From the NCBI GenBank assembly GCA_947626675.1, contig CANQTC010000006.1:1-64000 (forward strand): a DNA stretch of 64,000 nt. Direction: 5' to 3'. Source of the stretch: an uncultured Coprococcus sp. GTDB lineage: Bacteria; Bacillota; Clostridia; Lachnospirales; Lachnospiraceae. The notes beneath the pieces are model-generated. The model searched no databases. It worked only from the letters and a program-made list of their open reading frames with translations, and was not told the origin of the DNA. Both the position numbers and the translations under genes were made by a program. Positions 62,570 through 64,000 of the stretch are shown piece by piece (position 1 is the first letter of the stretch; each line of letters begins with the position of its first letter).

Positions 62570-63412
62570 ATGATTAGAGGAATTAACTGTAATATTGCAG
62601 CAAATGCTGTTATTGCAGATAGTATAGAACTAGGCGATAATGTAACGATAGGTTATAACTGTGTTATAGAGCATAATGTTACGCTGGGCGATAATGTCAT
62701 AATTGAATGTGGAACTGTTGTAAGAGAAAATACGTTGATTGGAAATGATACCAGAATTGGGGCAAATTGCATTATTGGCGAACATTTTATGGATTATTAT
62801 AATGGAATAAATACGCAGTATTGCCTGAATATAGGCAAAAATGCACTTATAAGAAGTGGAACGATTATTTATGGGGCATCAGATATCGGAGATAATTTTC
62901 AAACGGGGCATCATGCTGTTATAAGAGAACATAGTAAGATTGGAAATCATGTAAGTGTAGGAACAATGACAGATATTCAGGGAACATGTGAAATAGGAGA
63001 TTATGTTCGTTTTCACAGCAACGTATTTGTTGCGCCGAATTCAAAGGTAGACAGTTATGTTTGGATATTTCCACATGTAACAATTACAAATGATCCGACA
63101 CCTCCGTCAAAGGATATGCGGGGAGTATCTATTAAAAGTTATGCAGTTATTGCCGCTGGTGCATTACTATTGCCCGGCATTGTTATCGAAGAAGATTCAC
63201 TTATAGCAGCCGGAGCTGTTGTAACAAAAGATGTGGAACAGTTCTCTGTTGTTGCAGGGAATCCTGCAAAGAAAATAGCAGATATAAGGGAAGTGAAGAA
63301 TAAGGTTACAGGGGAATCTGCATATCCGTGGAGATATCATTTCGACAGGGCAATGCCGTGGGAGGGGATTGGATTTGACAGATGGATGAAAGAAAGTGGT
63401 GACAGTATTTGA
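62570..63412 (+). CDS. Left-handed beta-helix acyltransferase, possibly FdtC/QdtC-like
   Basis: A 280-aa protein built almost entirely of hexapeptide repeats (I/V-G-x-x-x-x; for example LGDNVTIGYNCVIEHNVTLGDNVIIECG and GDNFQTGHHAVIREHSKIGNHVSVG). It has the typical acetyl-CoA end VIAAGALLLPGIVIEEDSLIAAGAVVTKD and VVAGNPAKKI. Trimers form the active site at subunit borders. Its length and the presence of FdtA and FdtB nearby suggest it N-acetylates the dTDP-3-amino sugar, though it is separated from them by five genes. Another O-acetyltransferase role cannot be excluded. Confidence 0.85.
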   Translation: MIRGINCNIAANAVIADSIELGDNVTIGYNCVIEHNVTLGDNVIIECGTVVRENTLIGNDTRIGANCIIGEHFMDYYNGINTQYCLNIGKNALIRSGTIIYGASDIGDNFQTGHHAVIREHSKIGNHVSVGTMTDIQGTCEIGDYVRFHSNVFVAPNSKVDSYVWIFPHVTITNDPTPPSKDMRGVSIKSYAVIAAGALLLPGIVIEEDSLIAAGAVVTKDVEQFSVVAGNPAKKIADIREVKNKVTGESAYPWRYHFDRAMPWEGIGFDRWMKESGDSI

Positions 63413-64000
63413 AAAAAAATAACAAAGTTTTATTATATGTAGGCATTTTTGTTATTTCGATATTGGCATATCTATGTATTCTGCTTATAGATGATGCGTA
63501 TCCCTTTGGAAAGAAATCATTCCTTACATATGATGCATATACACAGTATAAAAATATGCTTCAAACACTTATTGAATGGCTTCATCGTGGAGATAAAAGC
63601 GCAATATTATGGAATAAGGGACTTGGCGTAGGTTTGTATCAGGATATGCTGTATTATTGTATGAGTCCGTTTAATATCATTGCTGTTATATTAGGTGAAA
63701 AGCATATGGAGCTTTCTCTTGTACTGATTATCATAATAAAAGCATCCTGTATCAGTGTCTCTGCGTTGTATTTCTTTGAACATACAAATAAAAGAAACGG
63801 TGAATTGAAGAATAAGTGGACAACACTGATTGCTGTTACATGCAGCTTGTCATATAGCTTTTGTGGTTATGTACTGGCATATGGTCATAATATTATATGG
63901 CTTGACGGATTAATGATTCTGCCACTTATTGCGATAGGGATAGAAAGACTGGTAGATAAAGCGGATTACAGGCTCTATCTGTTCTGGCTTGTAGTGGCTG
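63409..64000 (+). CDS. Second YfhO family membrane protein, partial
   Basis: The 5' end of a gene cut by the window edge: 197 codons are visible from a TTG at 63409 that overlaps the stop of the acyltransferase gene. The frame is open to 64000. It carries the YfhO opening: a membrane helix, then DDAYPFGKKSFLTYDAYTQYKNML, ILWNKGLGVGLYQDMLYYCMSPFN and further hydrophobic segments. It parallels the protein at 47721 (YPFGENTILVGDANLQYY and FYYLASPFN), so the region has two paralogues with presumably different sugars or acceptors. The TTG start is inferred from the overlap and a weak AAGTGGTG site. Confidence 0.88.
   Translation, partial: MKKNNKVLLYVGIFVISILAYLCILLIDDAYPFGKKSFLTYDAYTQYKNMLQTLIEWLHRGDKSAILWNKGLGVGLYQDMLYYCMSPFNIIAVILGEKHMELSLVLIIIIKASCISVSALYFFEHTNKRNGELKNKWTTLIAVTCSLSYSFCGYVLAYGHNIIWLDGLMILPLIAIGIERLVDKADYRLYLFWLVVA

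Overview
The window is a chromosomal segment of a low-GC, spore-forming Firmicute, most likely a member of the Lachnospiraceae or a close clostridial relative. Three things point there: a complete spoIIIAA-AH operon; the conserved block nusB-xseA-xseB-ispA-dxs-tlyA-nadK-argR-recN-spoIVB-spo0A; and a Gram-positive type IV pilus operon with no secretin. No tRNA, rRNA, CRISPR array, transposase or phage gene was recognised. Almost every gene lies on the plus strand. The minus-strand genes are sigK at the left edge and two glycosyltransferases at 50440-52326 and 53516-54502.

Left part (1-21076): a sigK-like gene (131-736, minus) diverges from a long type IV pilus cluster. The cluster runs pilB, pilT, pilC, pilA (major pilin), a 480-base structured spacer, a pilM-pilN fusion, pilO, four minor prepilin-type proteins (one of 974 aa) and a 2229-aa surface protein. 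It ends at a strong terminator. PilB, PilT and PilC form the motor and platform, PilM-N and PilO the alignment complex, and the prepilin-like proteins the fibre and probably its tip. The prepilin peptidase is not in the window.

Middle part (21077-47700): after a short repeat region come housekeeping genes (aroE-aroK fusion, a Xaa-Pro peptidase, efp). The spoIIIA operon follows; it encodes the mother-cell side of the feeding-tube complex. Next are Asp23/nusB, DNA repair and isoprenoid genes, then recN-spoIVB. This stretch ends unusually, with two consecutive spo0A paralogues followed by two consecutive M14-type deacylase paralogues. One member of each pair has lost residues its family needs for activity. 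A single-chain purL (FGAM synthetase) closes this part.

Right part (47700-64000): a cell-surface polysaccharide region. It has two YfhO-type membrane proteins (one cut by the window end), a GT39-like membrane glycosyltransferase, a polyprenyl-phosphate sugar synthase of the GtrB/CsbB type and two further GT2 enzymes. It also has an FdtA/FdtB/hexapeptide acetyltransferase set for a dTDP-3-acetamido-3,6-dideoxyhexose and a Wzx-type flippase. A CDP-glycerol glycerophosphotransferase-like enzyme, a nucleotidyltransferase fused to a PLP aminotransferase/decarboxylase-like domain, and a methyltransferase complete it. I infer that the last group makes and attaches a CDP-activated amino-alcohol phosphate to the surface polymer.

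The points most worth following up are: the sigK reading frame broken in its DNA-binding helix; the tandem Spo0A pair with a degenerate receiver; the paired active/inactive M14 genes; the nucleotidyltransferase-PLP fusion; the giant pilus-operon protein; and a 72-base near-perfect palindrome covering the end of efp.
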